Assembly (NCBI GenBank): GCA_964058845.1
Contig: CAXKVR010000085.1
Span: 62,001 to 126,000, forward strand
From: Carex sylvatica
Taxonomy: Eukaryota > Streptophyta > Magnoliopsida > Poales > Cyperaceae
Direction of reading: 5' to 3'
Length of the DNA stretch: 64,000 bases
The notes below the pieces were generated by a model. It was not told the DNA's origin. It worked only from the letters and a program-made list of their open reading frames with translations, and searched no databases. Positions 11,076 through 24,021 of this stretch are shown here, in pieces (within the stretch, counting starts at the first letter, position 1; each line of letters opens with the position of its first letter). Position numbers and translations under genes: made by a program.

Positions 11076-12750
11076 GTCTAGACTAATAAATATAATCAAA
11101 TAAGACTAGACATAAAGCGCAAAAGCAATCGAACAACAAAAGACTAAACAATGACCAAATAAAAATATATATCAAAGCATCTTGAGTAACAAGGTTTACT
11201 GCTAACTCTAAGAATCTAAACTTAGCGGTGAAACAACATGTTTACAAAGAGATAAGAGAAAGATACAACCATACACAAAGTACCCTCCTACTTAATCTCT
11301 ACATACTCCTCTATTCTCAATTAAGAAATAAAAATAACCAAAGATACAAAGATGTGTTTATGTTTAGTCCTGCGGTCTTATATAGGAGGGAATGGACGCC
11401 TGAAGATGAATGGAGGCCAAGTTATCTGATCTAAATAGCTGTCAAAGATTTCACCAAAGTGCGCCTTGGGTACGGACCGTATTGGCTAATACGGCCCGTA
11501 CTCCCACAGTGTCGCTACAGGAGTTAATGAATATTTGGCTATCTTCAGTCCGTACTGGGGCTCTGGTCTGTATTGGTGAATACGGTTCGTATCAAAGCCT
11601 TAGTTACGATATTGCACTTTTTCGATCGACCTGATTCTTGCTTTAAATGATGTAAAATAGCTCAAAATATGGTTCCTGCAATAAAACACAATGTAGGACA
11701 ACAGTAACCTATTTCACATAATAATTAAATGTAAAGGTGAGAAAATAAGACAAAATCTAAGCCAAAATCCGGTCTGATTTATACCATGCAATCGCAAGGA
11801 CTTGCTACAAATTAAATTAGAACTTTGACTTGGTACAATTGATATGGTTTTCAAAAATTTAGAACTTCAAAAATATTCATGACCTCTCCCTTGAACAATT
11901 CATTCACCCCATGATTGACCTAATTATGCATCCCTTAGAATAATTATTTTGAATAATCCATCCCGCAAATGTCCCTAAATCTAAGAGTGTGAATTTCTCC
12001 TTCGATTATAAATTGATCCCTTCCAATCAAAATACAAATTCTAATGATATAAATTTTGATTTTCCTTTCCAATTGATTGGAGCAAAGTATGACAACTAAG
12101 TGTGTTGATACATGTGACAATTTTTCGGAAAAAAAAATTGTACAAAAATTAAAATTTGGGAGGTTTTATCGAGCCTATTGGTAACCAATCTTGCGTAGGC
12201 ACCCGTACTCATTTTTCTATCCTCCATCTCTTATTCTATTTTTTCTTTTTCTGATTTTTCTATTTTTTTGTCTTTTAATTCTTGATTTGATTTTTTTGTA
12301 TTTTTTATTTTTCTGAAAATTCAAAATTTGCAAAGATAAATATTTTTGTGTCACAAGTACCATGATTACACACAATTCCAAGTATTAATTCACACAAGGA
12401 ATAATTGCATAGTTTCGCTAGGGGTCTATCTATAATAAATAGTTATTCTAAAACACTCTTAAACTTAGAAGACTTTGCAAAAATAAATTACTAGAAAATA
12501 ATTTTCTAAGGTTATCAATTTTTTATCAACATTCATGGTTAGCAATTAATTGTTCACTTTGAGGTCACTAATTATTTTAAAAATTCAGAATTTTTGATAC
12601 CATGTTCAATTGTCTAAACCCTAGCCTAAATTAATTCAAGCAATTCCTATTTAATTACCTACTCCTAAATTACACTAAAAATAAAAATGCAAGCTAGCTC
12701 AAAAGCTCAATTAATCATTCTAGAATTTTTGGTGAAGCCTTGAATCCTAG
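11076..12750. mobile_element. Probable LTR-retrotransposon non-coding debris
   Basis: I see no gene. Repeated phrases such as GTACGGACCGTATTGG and TACGGCCCGTACT near 11470-11590 form imperfect inverted repeats. A stretch of the type TTATCGAGCCTATTGGTAACC near 12165 is typical of plant retroelement leaders. Assignment to a family is not possible by eye. Confidence 0.35.
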
Positions 12751-13202
12751 TCATAAATTGCGTAAAACTACTAGCACGTAAAAAGTGCGAAAATTTTGAG
12801 ATGCCAATTTGTTAACCAAAAAATTTTTAGGAGGGACCTTGAAATTGAGAAAACCAATTTGTAAACTAACAGTTGAAATTGAAATTGTGCGAGAAATTGT
12901 ACCAATTTTGCGAAATTCGGTTGTAGATGTTGATCTGGTTGGTGATACGGTTCGCATTGGAGGTGATATGGTCTGGTGAGGAAGTCGTTGATGTGGAATG
13001 ATATTGAGAAGATAATGGCGAGGCGGTTGTAGTGGAGATAGTGGGTTGGTGTGCTCGGTTGGTGCGATCACAAGAGAGGAAGAGGGATTGAGGGGGGAAC
13101 AGATTTGGAAAGAAAGAGAAGGGAGAAGGAGATAGGTTGTGTAAAGGGAGAAATTTGAAATAACAGGTTTTAACAGTTATAAATCATGGGTTCGTGGGAA
13201 GT

Positions 13203-15935
13203 TCAAGTGATGCCTTCATTAACGGATCTAGAACTGTTCGGAAAGTGGCATAGTGCGGCTCGCATTTGATCTGATAAGAGGGTCCGGGACTGTTCAAACG
13301 CACTATCGACTAAATAAAAATAAGTATACCTCCACTTTACTTTGAAAAACATAATAAAAAATACAACCAGAAGTCCTGTCACAAATCCAAACTCGATGCA
13401 CAAATACAACCACTTGTCCATGTCACCATCATTTTTTGAATTCAAATTATCGTTAGGAAATTTCTTACTACTATCGCAGCTTGTCTTTAGTGGGGATCCA
13501 CATAGGCCTGGATTGCCACTATAGATTGATGGGTCATCAAGCACCTGCAACTGATGCCCAGTTGGAATGCTCCCAGATAGATTATTGTAAGAAAAATTGA
13601 GCACTTCCAAATAGTATAAAGCAGACATGCTTTGCGGTATAGTCCCTGACAGGTTATTCATGTGAAAATCAAGAGACTCTAGAGATGTCATATTTCCAAT
13701 TTCAAATGGAATGTTTCCTATTAAGTGATTGTGGGACAAGTTTAGAATCAATAAACCAGCAAGAACAACTATCTCCGAAGGTATCTCACCAATTAGATTA
13801 TTGTATGACAAATCAATACTCTTCAAAAATGAAAGGCCTCCAGAATCATACTTGAGGACCATCCCTTTGTTAATTGCATTTAAACTCGCATAATCATATA
13901 AAATTATCGGTTCCAATTGACTCATCGAAGTAAAATTATACAAACCTCTTGGTAGCGGTCCAGAAAGGTAGTTATTTGCAAGATCTAAGACTTGTAAATT
14001 ACTAAGTTGTGTCAACTTGGATGGGATATTACCAAAAAAGAAATTGGACTGCAACCTTAGGAATCGTAATTGGTGAAAGCTTTCTCCTACCCAATCAGGT
14101 ATTACCCCATGAAAATTATTTTCTCCAAGATCAAGCAATTGTAATCCTCTACAAAATTGCAAATCAAATGGAAATTCTCCAGTTAGACTGTTGTTTTCAA
14201 GCTTTACAATTACTAGTCTAACCGAACAATTCAAAGAGCTAGGGACAACTCCAGAGAGCTTATTATTTGCAAGATTTAGTGCTACATTGATGTTTAACCA
14301 GTAATGAGGAAGATGCCCTGATAAACTATTACTTGAGAGATCAATAACATCCAAACTTGTAGGAAGAAATGGTATTTCACCTGAAAGCTGATTATTACTC
14401 AAATCCATAGTCACGAGTTTGGTCATGTGCACCAAGCTGGCTGGTAACTTTCCTCTAATTACATTATTAGAAATACGAAGGAATCTAAGTGAAGATAAGC
14501 TCCAAAACCAATCGGGTATACTGTCATTAATTCCAGTGTCTGTTAGATCTAGATCCTCAACTTGTACTTGTGTTCGGACCCAAGAGGGAAATTTTGGCCC
14601 TAGTTTGTTTGAACTCAACCATATTGTATTTAATTGAAAAGAGGGGGTCCAATTACTACCAAACAAAATAGTTATGTTGGTGTCTGTGAGGTCTAAATAC
14701 TTGAGTTTTAACAAACCAGTTAGGTGAGTTTTTGATAGTAATCCTGTGAGGGTGTTATAGCTAAGATCAAGATGAACAAGATTTGTTAAATTTCTCATAT
14801 CAGTTGGTATTGAACCACCTAGATTATTATGGCCAAGGCTAAGATAAGTTATACTTCTCATGTCCCCTATCCACCCAGCCAATGTTCCAGTCAAGTTAGT
14901 TGATGAAAGATCTAAGTACTCCAGATTACCTAATGTGTAATTTGACAACTTGTCCAATAACTTCCTAATACCTCCTCCTATTTTAATACCAGGTAAAGAT
15001 AAGTGCGTTAATTTTGTTAAATTATGTAGTAGTGGTACTATGCCATAAAATAAATTATAATCGAGTGCAAGTTTGTTTAGAGAAGTTAGATTTGCCAATG
15101 TAGCAGGATATGGCCCCACTAGGTGACAATTTTTTAGACTTAGAACAGTTAGATTATGTAAATTCCCCACCCAATTGGGTAATGTGGTATTGAATTTCTG
15201 ATTAGAAATATCAAGCACTTTGAGGGAGGTGAAGTTCACAAAAGTATGTGCATTGGAAATTTGGCTTAAATTGTTGTCGGACAAAATTAACACTTCAAGG
15301 GATGATAGATTGTTCAAATTTTTCGCCCAATCATTCGAATCGTTAAAAACAACTCCAGACATGTCCAAATACTTTAGAGACCTCAGATTAGATAACCACC
15401 TTGTATCAGTATTTAAGATAAAACCAGGAAATAAGTGATCATACCTAAGATCAAAGTATAGTAACCTAGAAAGGTTCCCAAGTTGAGGATGTATTTTTCC
15501 TGACAAACCCGTATTAGACAAATTGAGATACTTTAAGTTTCTAAATAAGCCAATAAAATTTGGAAATTCAGTCCCTGTAAAATTATTGAAGCTGAGATCT
15601 AAGTGCTTTAGATCACTAAGAAATTGCAAAGATGGACTGATCTTCCCTGTCAAACTAGGGTGGTAGTTCCATTTAAAATAGGCACCTTTATAATCATCAA
15701 TCAATTCAACGTTGGTATTTCGAAGATTAAGTTTGACAACATGACCTGTTCGATTGTTGCATTGGATTCTTGCCCAGTTGCAGCATTCTTCGTCTCTCCA
15801 TGAAGCCAGATGACTACTCTCATCATTGACACCGGCTTTGAATTCAAGCAGAGCATTTCTCTCATGCTCAATACAGCAAGTTGCTGAGAATGTTTGAATG
15901 AATAAAAGGAGCAAAATGGTAGAGAAACAGTGCAT
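13203..15935 (-). CDS. LRR receptor-like protein, EIX/Cf type (no kinase)
   Basis: A single intronless frame of 910 residues starts MHCFSTILLLLFIQ, a signal peptide of about 18 residues. The LRR N-terminal cap follows, with CCIEHERNALLEFK and a CCNWARIQC pair. About 25-30 plant extracellular LRRs then run to near residue 820. They are interrupted by an island around TSMSQLEPIILYDYASL and resume at LKSIDLSYNNLIGEIP. The C-terminal cap contains GNPGLCGSPL. An acidic juxtamembrane patch precedes a membrane span at about 846-865 with a GxxxG motif (GFVTG). A tail of about 45 residues has no kinase. This matches receptor-like proteins that sense fungal or other elicitors at the plasma membrane with SOBIR1-type partner kinases; the partner is inferred from family. 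The ligand is unknown. The gene looks intact. Confidence 0.95.
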   Translation of the reverse strand: MHCFSTILLLLFIQTFSATCCIEHERNALLEFKAGVNDESSHLASWRDEECCNWARIQCNNRTGHVVKLNLRNTNVELIDDYKGAYFKWNYHPSLTGKISPSLQFLSDLKHLDLSFNNFTGTEFPNFIGLFRNLKYLNLSNTGLSGKIHPQLGNLSRLLYFDLRYDHLFPGFILNTDTRWLSNLRSLKYLDMSGVVFNDSNDWAKNLNNLSSLEVLILSDNNLSQISNAHTFVNFTSLKVLDISNQKFNTTLPNWVGNLHNLTVLSLKNCHLVGPYPATLANLTSLNKLALDYNLFYGIVPLLHNLTKLTHLSLPGIKIGGGIRKLLDKLSNYTLGNLEYLDLSSTNLTGTLAGWIGDMRSITYLSLGHNNLGGSIPTDMRNLTNLVHLDLSYNTLTGLLSKTHLTGLLKLKYLDLTDTNITILFGSNWTPSFQLNTIWLSSNKLGPKFPSWVRTQVQVEDLDLTDTGINDSIPDWFWSLSSLRFLRISNNVIRGKLPASLVHMTKLVTMDLSNNQLSGEIPFLPTSLDVIDLSSNSLSGHLPHYWLNINVALNLANNKLSGVVPSSLNCSVRLVIVKLENNSLTGEFPFDLQFCRGLQLLDLGENNFHGVIPDWVGESFHQLRFLRLQSNFFFGNIPSKLTQLSNLQVLDLANNYLSGPLPRGLYNFTSMSQLEPIILYDYASLNAINKGMVLKYDSGGLSFLKSIDLSYNNLIGEIPSEIVVLAGLLILNLSHNHLIGNIPFEIGNMTSLESLDFHMNNLSGTIPQSMSALYYLEVLNFSYNNLSGSIPTGHQLQVLDDPSIYSGNPGLCGSPLKTSCDSSKKFPNDNLNSKNDGDMDKWLYLCIEFGFVTGLLVVFFIMFFKVKWRYTYFYLVDSAFEQSRTLLSDQMRAALCHFPNSSRSVNEGIT

Positions 15936-16182
15936 CTTGAATTAATGTGATAATCTCTGAATGGTTCTCCAACATTTCAATTGCACCTACTTATAGAATT
16001 AGGTGTTGTTGGTATGATCCATCCACTCATGAATGTAGCTTTCTATGAGATTAAAACTTGATTGGATGAGTCTTCTACTTACTAAAAGTCCAGTGCAATT
16101 ATCGACAAGATTTATTTCGACCACACAAATATTAACTTGCAAAACACTAAACCCAGTCCACATACATTATAAATTTTAATTT

Positions 16183-16740
16183 TCGATGAGCTTTTTTTTT
16201 AATATTGTTTCTGTGCGGATGGAATGAATTAAAGTTGAATACTTTCGAATATATATCGTCATTTCACCGAAAGACTTGCATTGTATTTCAATTCTGTGGT
16301 ACGTACTAGTCTTTTGGTAAAAAAAAAAAAAAAAAAATCTATGGTACTAGTCATATATAAATAGTACTTCATGAGAAACTGTACTTGTATTTCAAATGGT
16401 ATGCAATTCACAAATAATTTGCAACCTTATATTTTTATATTTTGGTCATGCCTTCCATTCGATGAGCTTTTTTTTTTTTTTAAGATTGTTTTTGTAATTA
16501 AGTAGCGGATGGAATGAATTAAAGTTGAATGCTTGTGAATATATATCGTTATTGCCCCTAAAGACTTGTATATTGTAGTTCAATTCTGTGTGGTACTAGT
16601 ATTTGGGTAAAAAAAAATCAAAAATAAAATAAAAATCAGCGGTACGTATTTGATGAGAAAGTGTACTTACATTTCAAATACTATACCATCGCACAACTAA
16701 TTTGCAACTTTATATTTATATGTGTTGGTCATGCCTTGTA
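16183..16740. repeat. Tandem duplication upstream of the receptor-like protein
   Basis: Two diverged copies of about 275 bp start at GATGAGCTTTTTTTTT near 16185 and 16460. Each continues with GGATGGAATGAATTAAAGTTGAAT, an ATATATATCGT block and a CAATTCTGTG block. Each ends near TTGGTCATGCCTT (16440 and 16725). The duplication is 250-800 bp upstream of the receptor-like protein start at 15935. Confidence 0.85.
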
Positions 16741-19740
16741 ATAATGCATGAATAGAGCAGACTAGACATTAGACTTATTTTTTAGTTTTATAGGCTTCAA
16801 ATCCGTATGATCTGCTTTACAATATGTGTGCTCCGTTTTAATATTTGTGTGCTGCTTCAATATTTATGAGCATGGATCGTAAAGCAGATCGGACAGACTT
16901 AAAGTCCATCAAATTCAAAATAGCTAGTACAATGCCCATCAAAACTACTCCGATCTAATTAATCAAAACAAAAAATGTCCCCGTAGCAATTTAATGAATC
17001 CAGCAATACATACAAACAAATTGTAATCAAATTTCTCAATGCCGTGTGGATTCAAATTTGAAAAGTCGTGTTCCCATGATAATTAATTAGTGAATCCGGC
17101 AAATCAAATTTCTTCCACAAAAATTTGGAATGTAATTAATAAGATATTATCATGTTCACCAAAGTCCAAAGAATTAAATTATAATGCTGAATTCTCCATA
17201 GTGAAACCTACTATTAAGTGTCCGACAGCCGCATAATAAATTTAAGTGATTGCACCACTTTGACTAATGTTACACATGAAAACTACATCTTGAAACTTAA
17301 TTTGATTAGTAAAAGATCCAGTAGGAAAATATAAATACACATTTAATTACTTGATAATGACACATTTAATTACTAGATGTGAAGTCTCGTTTTGATTCAG
17401 CCCATATTATTGTTCATTTTTATAATAAAATATTGTATGAGAAAGAACAACAACAAAATAATTTTAAATTATAATGTTTCAGAAATTTAACTGGAAATTA
17501 TTACAATAAGCCAGTAATAATGATAATCAATAAGAACTCAAAATATTTTCTAATGAGGAGAGAATTTTTTTTTCAGTAATTTTATAGCATACTTGAAATA
17601 TGCGCAAACGACAAGAACAATAAAAAATTGGGACTAATATGCAGCACAAAATATATATGCAGAACTAAAAAATGCGATGCACAATCTAAAAGAGGCTAAA
17701 GGAATTTTAAGAATAGTTTTATAATATAAATTATTTTAGTAATACAGCATATTGTAAAAATTAATCATAGGAAAATTTAAAACTCCAATTTATAGAGATT
17801 AAAATAAAGTACCAAAAATTGTCAAGAAACTAGCAAAAATATGCTCAAATAATATTAGTTGTAGCAATTTAGTGAATTAAGTGGAAAAATGTTCGTAGTA
17901 GATTATAAGTGTTGAAATATCGAAGTAAACTTATATTAATAATAAATTTGTGTTATGGAAAATATTAAGTCATTTACAAAATGGGCATTAAAAAATTATT
18001 TTGTATAATACTACATTTTGTTTCTGTAGATCTTTCAAATTTTGAAATAGAAAATATATTGTACATTAAGTACATAAAAATAAATAAATTCGATACTAGA
18101 AAAAGGAGAGTGCTATTCTACACACATCAATCCAAATTTTGAAAGCTGAGCTCCTTAATTTCCAATTTTACCTTTACTCTTATCTTTCCAACTTAATTGA
18201 AAAACGGAGAAGACGGATCTAATAAAACAAGTAGACCCTTCTCTTGTGAAATCTGTATTACGGTGATTTTGTGTCTTATGTTGATTATGAATCGCTCTTT
18301 ATTCTGTATGCAAAAGTGCAAAATGAATAAATTAATGGGAGAGAAATTCAGATTGAAATCAAGTATTTCCTCTAATCGGTAGCATAAAATCAAATCCTTT
18401 TAGGATCATCAGAAATTTGAGACCAAACCATATTCATGGAACAAAGCAACTTTCATTTTTTCATCTACTCTGAAATTTTTTATGCAACCCACTTAAAGAT
18501 TCAAATTTCAAGCAAGATATCAACAACAAGAGAGGCAAAAAAGTTCTCCATCTTATTGTTGAATTCAGCTCATAATTTTTTTTGTTTAAAGCTCTAATCC
18601 CTAAAATTTGTAAAATAAGACGATTGGATTGTATGTTGATTCCTTGTATTAACTATCCATATCTAACAATAGTTGAATGCTATTAAGGTGTTTGATGAAT
18701 TGCTTAATTGAAACAAAACCAAAAGTATATTTCATCGCTATCAACGCAAGTTTCTTTTGGAAATTCGCCATAGGCACTTATTATATTTGTCCATTTTGGG
18801 AGCCGATTAGGTGTTTTGAAATTTACGTGGAATTGCAGCTAAGCACTATTTTATCGAGCTCAATTTGAAGAACCGGTCCTACCAAGATTATTGTTTGCCA
18901 TCTCTCTTTCCCTCTCTTTATGTCTCAGTTTTATCCAAACTACATGTACTGAACAGAGAGTATGTGAGAAATCAAATATTTGAATCTAAAGAGATTTCTG
19001 TCTTTTATACCATTTCATCTGTGCTACCAAAATATTTATCATCTTAATGTTAGGCTTTATTTATTTTGTGGCCTATGTTATTACTATGCACCAATTTCAT
19101 TTACATAATTAATGAAAAAACATATGAATTTTTGATGGAAAAATTCATATGGCTATTTATAGAATATATTGGTCCAAAAGGAAATTGCCTCAGAGTTATT
19201 AAAATAATTATTCTCTTATTTGGACGCATCTCATCCTAAAACACTTCGTCCATTAAAATTAAATAGAGAAGTAAAACAAAAATGTCTAAGCTCTCCATCA
19301 TCACATCTGAGGAAAACCATTGATAATGAGTATTTACACTTCCGCTTATTGATGTCGTCATTCCAAAACTATAAGTTTTGAATTACATTTGTTATTTATT
19401 TTGGATTTATGAATTTTGGATTGTTTGTGTTCTAATTGTAAGATACGTTACATTTTTATTATGTCTATCACTTAATATTTATATGGAAACCCAAAACTGA
19501 AATTTCATTTTCTACATCTGAAATAAGATATTTGAATTGAAGATTTTAAGACCATAATTAAAGTTTATGTAATTCTAAGCTTATATTGCAGTTTCTGAAG
19601 TGAAAAATCTCATGGTATAAAATGTAAAGAGTCCATATTTCAGATGGTATAACATGTGCTAACTTTTAAAAAAAAGGAAAGATAGTTGATATAAAATGTG
19701 TTAGTTTATTACTGCAAGTGATACCCGTGGGTGGTTACCT
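16741..19740. other. AT-rich intergenic DNA, no gene
   Basis: I see no coding signal, splice pattern, RNA gene or clear transposon end in this 3 kb. Short frames near 18200-19050 have no recognisable composition or motif and lie in strongly AT-rich sequence. Confidence 0.5.
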
Positions 19741-19749
19741 AAAGTAATA

Positions 19750-19976
19750 ATCACAACTAGGAGTCTGCTCTCGGGTAGGGGCAGGGCGGGCTGGGCATAT
19801 CCGGGGTCGGGTACGGGTAGGGATCGAACACAGGTATCACAGGTAGACGGGTACTACGGGCCGGATATCACAGTTTTTTTTTTAAATCGTACCCTGCCCG
19901 TCTTATACCCTTGCTCGTCGTACTCTTGAGAGACAGGGCGGTCCGGGTAGGGGCAGCCCGGGCAGGTCCGTTTTTT
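19750..19976. repeat. G-rich GGGTA-type repeat block
   Basis: Short runs such as GGGTAGGGGCAGGGCGGGC and GGGTACGGGTAGGG are repeated irregularly, with complementary CCCTGCCCG runs in the second half, so the block can fold back on itself. A matching GGGTACGGGTACGGGTACC block stands at 22589-22608, on the far side of the A-rich array. This pattern is common in subterminal regions of plant hAT-like elements. I could not define ends. Confidence 0.5.
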
Positions 19977-20159
19977 TTTTTTTTTTTTTTTTTTTGTCTT
20001 TCTATTTTTTTCTGTTTTTTTTTTTTTGACTGTGTTGTACGAATATTATTACGTGTTTATAATTCGACTTTTAAAATCAGAATAGTTCAATATCAAATAG
20101 TGTATATAAATAAATAAAATTTGTAACTTATATATATAAATTATTCATGCGAAAATTTG

Positions 20160-21490
20160 TATATTTATTCGGCTAAGTAGAAATGTATTTATTTATTTCT
20201 TTACACGAGTCATTTTATTTTATTTTCAAATTCTCATTCTAAATATATAGTTTCATAATTTATTTATATCTAGAAATTTTTAGTTTACATTTTAAATTGA
20301 TAATATATTTTCTAAACGTTCATTTATTTTTAATAGGTTAAATTAAAAAACCAAAAATTAAAAAACAGAATTTAAAAAACAGAATTTAAAAAACAGAAAT
20401 TAAAAAAACAAAAGAAAAAACAAAAGAAAAAACAGAAATTTAAAAAACAGAAATAAAAAAAGAAGAAAAAACAGAAATTTAAAAATAAATCCAACATTTT
20501 GAAAAATAAATCTAACCTATTCAAAACAAATATAATTACTTCACATATTTAAAAAAATAAATCTAACAATTTTTTTTAAACTATTAAAAATAAATCTAAC
20601 ATTTAAAAAAATAAATCTAACCTATTCAAAACAAATATAATTACTTCACATATTCAAAAAAAAATCTAACATTTTTTTTAAACTATTAAAAATAAATCCA
20701 ACATTTTGAAAAATAAATGTAACATATTCAAAACAAATATAATTACTTCACGTATTCACAAAAATAATTCTAACACATTTTTTTAACCTATTAAAAATAA
20801 ATTCAACATTTCAAAAATAAAATCTAACCAATTCAAAACAAATCTAATTACTTCACATATTTACAAAAATAATTCTAACACATTTTTTTAACCTATTAAA
20901 AATAAATCCGAATTTCAAAAATAAAATCTAACCTATTCAAAACAAATATAATTACTTCACATATTCACAAAAATAATTCTAACATTCTAGAAAAATCCAA
21001 ATAAATTGAAATTTGTGTCAATTATGTGTATTTTTGAATGCTCTACATTTTGGTGTAATTACTTTTGCAGTTTGGTACTTGTATCAATCCAGACTTGTTG
21101 ATTTACTAGCAAAGGTCAAATGCGCCGCATATGCTGCATCATGCGCCGCATGGGCTAATGCGGGAGCATTTTTTTAATTATATTTTTTTTAGGGTATTAA
21201 TATAAATGGTCGTTTCCTTGGATATACATATATATATACACATATGCAGTCACAGGAATTTTATTTTATTTCTTTACATGCATATTTATTCGGCTAAGTA
21301 CAAATGTATTTATTTATTTCTTTACACGAGTCATTTTATTTTATTTTCAAATTCTCATTCTAATTATATAGTTTCATAATTTATTTATATCTCGAAATTT
21401 TTAGTTTATATTTTAAATTGATAATATATTTTCTAAAAGTTCATTTTAAATTAATAATATAATTTCTAAACGTTCATTTATTTTTAATAG
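20160..21490 (+). repeat. Large direct duplication framing the arrays
   Basis: About 190 bp starting TATTTATTCGGCTAAGTA occurs at 20163 and again at 21287, nearly identical for most of its length, including TTTACACGAGTCATTTTA and CGTTCATTTATTTTTAATAGG. The two copies are 1.12 kb apart, so the whole interval looks like one unit of a larger duplication. Confidence 0.8.
20465..20985 (+). repeat. Tandem array, about 100 bp period, five units
   Basis: The phrase CAAATATAATTACTTCACAT (one copy reads CTAATT) recurs near 20526, 20632, 20728, 20839 and 20939. The spacing is therefore roughly 97-111 bp. Each unit also contains AAAATAAATC and AACATTTTTTTTAA-like blocks. Confidence 0.85.
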
Positions 21491-21499
21491 GTTAAATAA

Positions 21500-22560
21500 A
21501 ATATAAAAAAATATAATTAAATCAGAAACTTTAAAACAATAAATTAAAAAACAGAATTTAAAAAACATAAATTTAAAAAAGAAATAAAAACAGAATTTAA
21601 AAAACAGAAATTAAAAAACAGAATTTAAAAATCAGAATTTAAATAACAGAAATTAAAAAAACAGAAATTAAAAAAACAAAATTTAAAAAACAGAAATTAA
21701 AAAACAGAAATTAAAACAGAATTTAAAAAACAGAAATTAAAAAACAGAATTTATAAAACAGAATTTAAAAAACAGAATTTAAAAAACAGAAATTAAAAAA
21801 CAGAAATTAAAAAAACAGAAATTAAAAAACAGAAATTAAAAAACAGATATAAAAACAGAATTTAAAAAACAGAAATTAAAAAACAGAATTTATAAAACAG
21901 AAATTAAAAAACAGAATTTAAAAAATAGAATTTAAAAAAAAGAAATTAAAAAACAGAATTTAAAAAACAGAAATTAAAAAACAAAAAAAAAACAGAATTT
22001 AAAAAACAGAAATTAAAAAACAGAATTAAAAAAACAGAAATTAAAAATAGAATAAAAAAAAACAGAATTTAAAAAACAGAATTTAAAAATCAGAAATTAA
22101 AAAACAGAAATAAAAACAGAATTTAAAAAACAGAAATTAAAAAACAGAATTTATAAAACAGAATTTAAAAAACAGAATTTAAAAAACAGAAATTAAAAAA
22201 TATAAATTAAAAAAACAGAAATTAAAAAACAGAAATTAAAAAACAGATATAAAAACAGAATTTAAAAAACAGAAATTAAAAAACAGAATTTATAAAACAG
22301 AAATTAAAAAACAGAATTTAAAAAATAGAATTTAAAAAAAAGAAATTAAAAAACAGAATTTAAAAAACAGAAATTAAAAAACAAAAACAAAACAGAATTT
22401 AAAAAACAGAAATTAAAAAACAGAATTAAAAAAACAGAAATTAAAAAATAGAATAAAAAAAAACAGAATTTAAAAAACAGAATTTAAAAATCAGAAATTA
22501 AAAAATAGAAATTAAAAAAACAGAAATTAAAAAACAGAATAAAAAAAAAGGTGGAAAAAA
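21500..22560 (+). repeat. A-rich short-period array (AACAGAATTTAAAA type)
   Basis: Over 1 kb consists almost only of AACAGAATTTAAAA and AACAGAAATTAAAA units of about 15 bp. A higher-order repeat is visible. The distinctive variant AACAGATATAAAAACAG occurs near 21842 and again near 22242, with the same order of variants around it, giving a period of about 400 bp. The strand bias is extreme, with almost no C or G apart from the CAG. Confidence 0.85.
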
Positions 22561-22609
22561 TTTGAAAATTTTGAAATTAAAAAAAAAACGGGTACGGGTA
22601 CGGGTACCT

Positions 22610-24020
22610 ACATGATATTGTACCAATTGAACTATTTTTGGTGGTAGGGTAACACTTTGTACCAGCTGAACCAACATTATATTACAGTTAAGAGTCTCTT
22701 GAGCATAAACAGTGAAGAATCGAATCAATTTTATTGAAATTAAATGAAAATGAGATACAACGACACGAAGATCAAACCTAGCTCAAACTCTTAAATTACC
22801 CAATAATAGTCTAAATTGGCTCCACAGCCACATTCACCTTTTACAGACGATCCTATTCGTGAAAGAAAACCAAGAAATAGTTGAGAAATTGTCTCTAATG
22901 CACCACGTGACGCCATCTCAGTACCCTCGACCTTGTCAGCATCCAATTTGGGTCAATCTTCGTCTCTCTAATAATTGCAGTCTTGCATCCAGTCTGTTCC
23001 GTCGTTCCTTAATTTACTGACACACGTGGCCCACTCGTCAGCAACAGAGCACCTCTAACGATCACAGGCACATAACTTAACACAACCCCCACATGCAGTG
23101 AAGCAGTGATTAAATGAAAGCTACCCGATTCCTTTTCGCTCTGACCCAGCTGCCCCCGCCTCTTTTTCTCCCTCACGACATCCTCCGGGTAAAAGTTGAC
23201 CCGTTTCGCTCCAATTGCATTAAATCTTTCTTAATTAAGCAAAGGGAAAAAACAGAATTCACGGACAAAATTTTCTCTCATCACTTAAAATTTGAATTGA
23301 TGCATGTAGAATAGCACTCTTAGAAAAAACCGTCACGAAATGTGAATACCTGAAAAAATTCTCAGCACGCAAGGTTGTTTGATGAGATGCCAACGCATTG
23401 TGCAGTATATTAATCTCACGAAACATTTCTTACTATTAATTTAACTATTTTTTAGAAACATGTAAAAAGTAGTGAGTTTCTCAACTTTTAAAAAAAATAT
23501 AAAATAATATAAGTTTTCAATTAGTTCTACATATCGTACAATAGTCTATTTTTTTTTAAATGAATTGGAGTGAACCATGTATAATTTTCACAAATTTTTT
23601 AGAATCATTTTTAATGTACTCATAACATTTACGTATAAACTATATAACAAAATAAAATATATTTAGTAATTAGTTTTTAAAATTGAATGGAATCAACAAT
23701 TAACCCTTGATGAATGTCAACCAGCCCTGGCATATTATATACGTCATATAGAATAAAAATATGGAAACTATATATTTGTGCAATCACAGACGGAGCAGAT
23801 CCGATCCATTTAACATAATGAGTAAAGATTTTGTTCCCCCGTTCTAGTCCCCTAACAGTCCCCCGCATCTCAAAGTCAAACCTTATCCATATTCAAAAAA
23901 ATAAGTAGCTTACAAAAAAGAACACGTCTCTCCCACCCCATCACTTCTGACGAAGTCGATACCTCACCGCTCTCCTCTCTGATCTCTTCTCCTATCTCAA
24001 GTTCCTTCATCACCGACCAC
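22610..24020. other. Intergenic, no gene recognised
   Basis: From 22790 to 23240 the base composition is more balanced than its surroundings and contains CACGTG (22902) and ACACGTGG (23022) cores, so it may be a promoter or LTR remnant. I could not find an open frame or element ends. Confidence 0.35.
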
Positions 24021-24021
24021 A

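Noticed and set aside
19911..20117. Frame with a long phenylalanine run
   Set aside because: It is a T-run artefact next to the G-rich repeat.
20340..22560. CRISPR-like array of short repeats
   Set aside because: The spacing is not repeat-spacer, the units are A-rich simple sequence, and the genome is plant nuclear.
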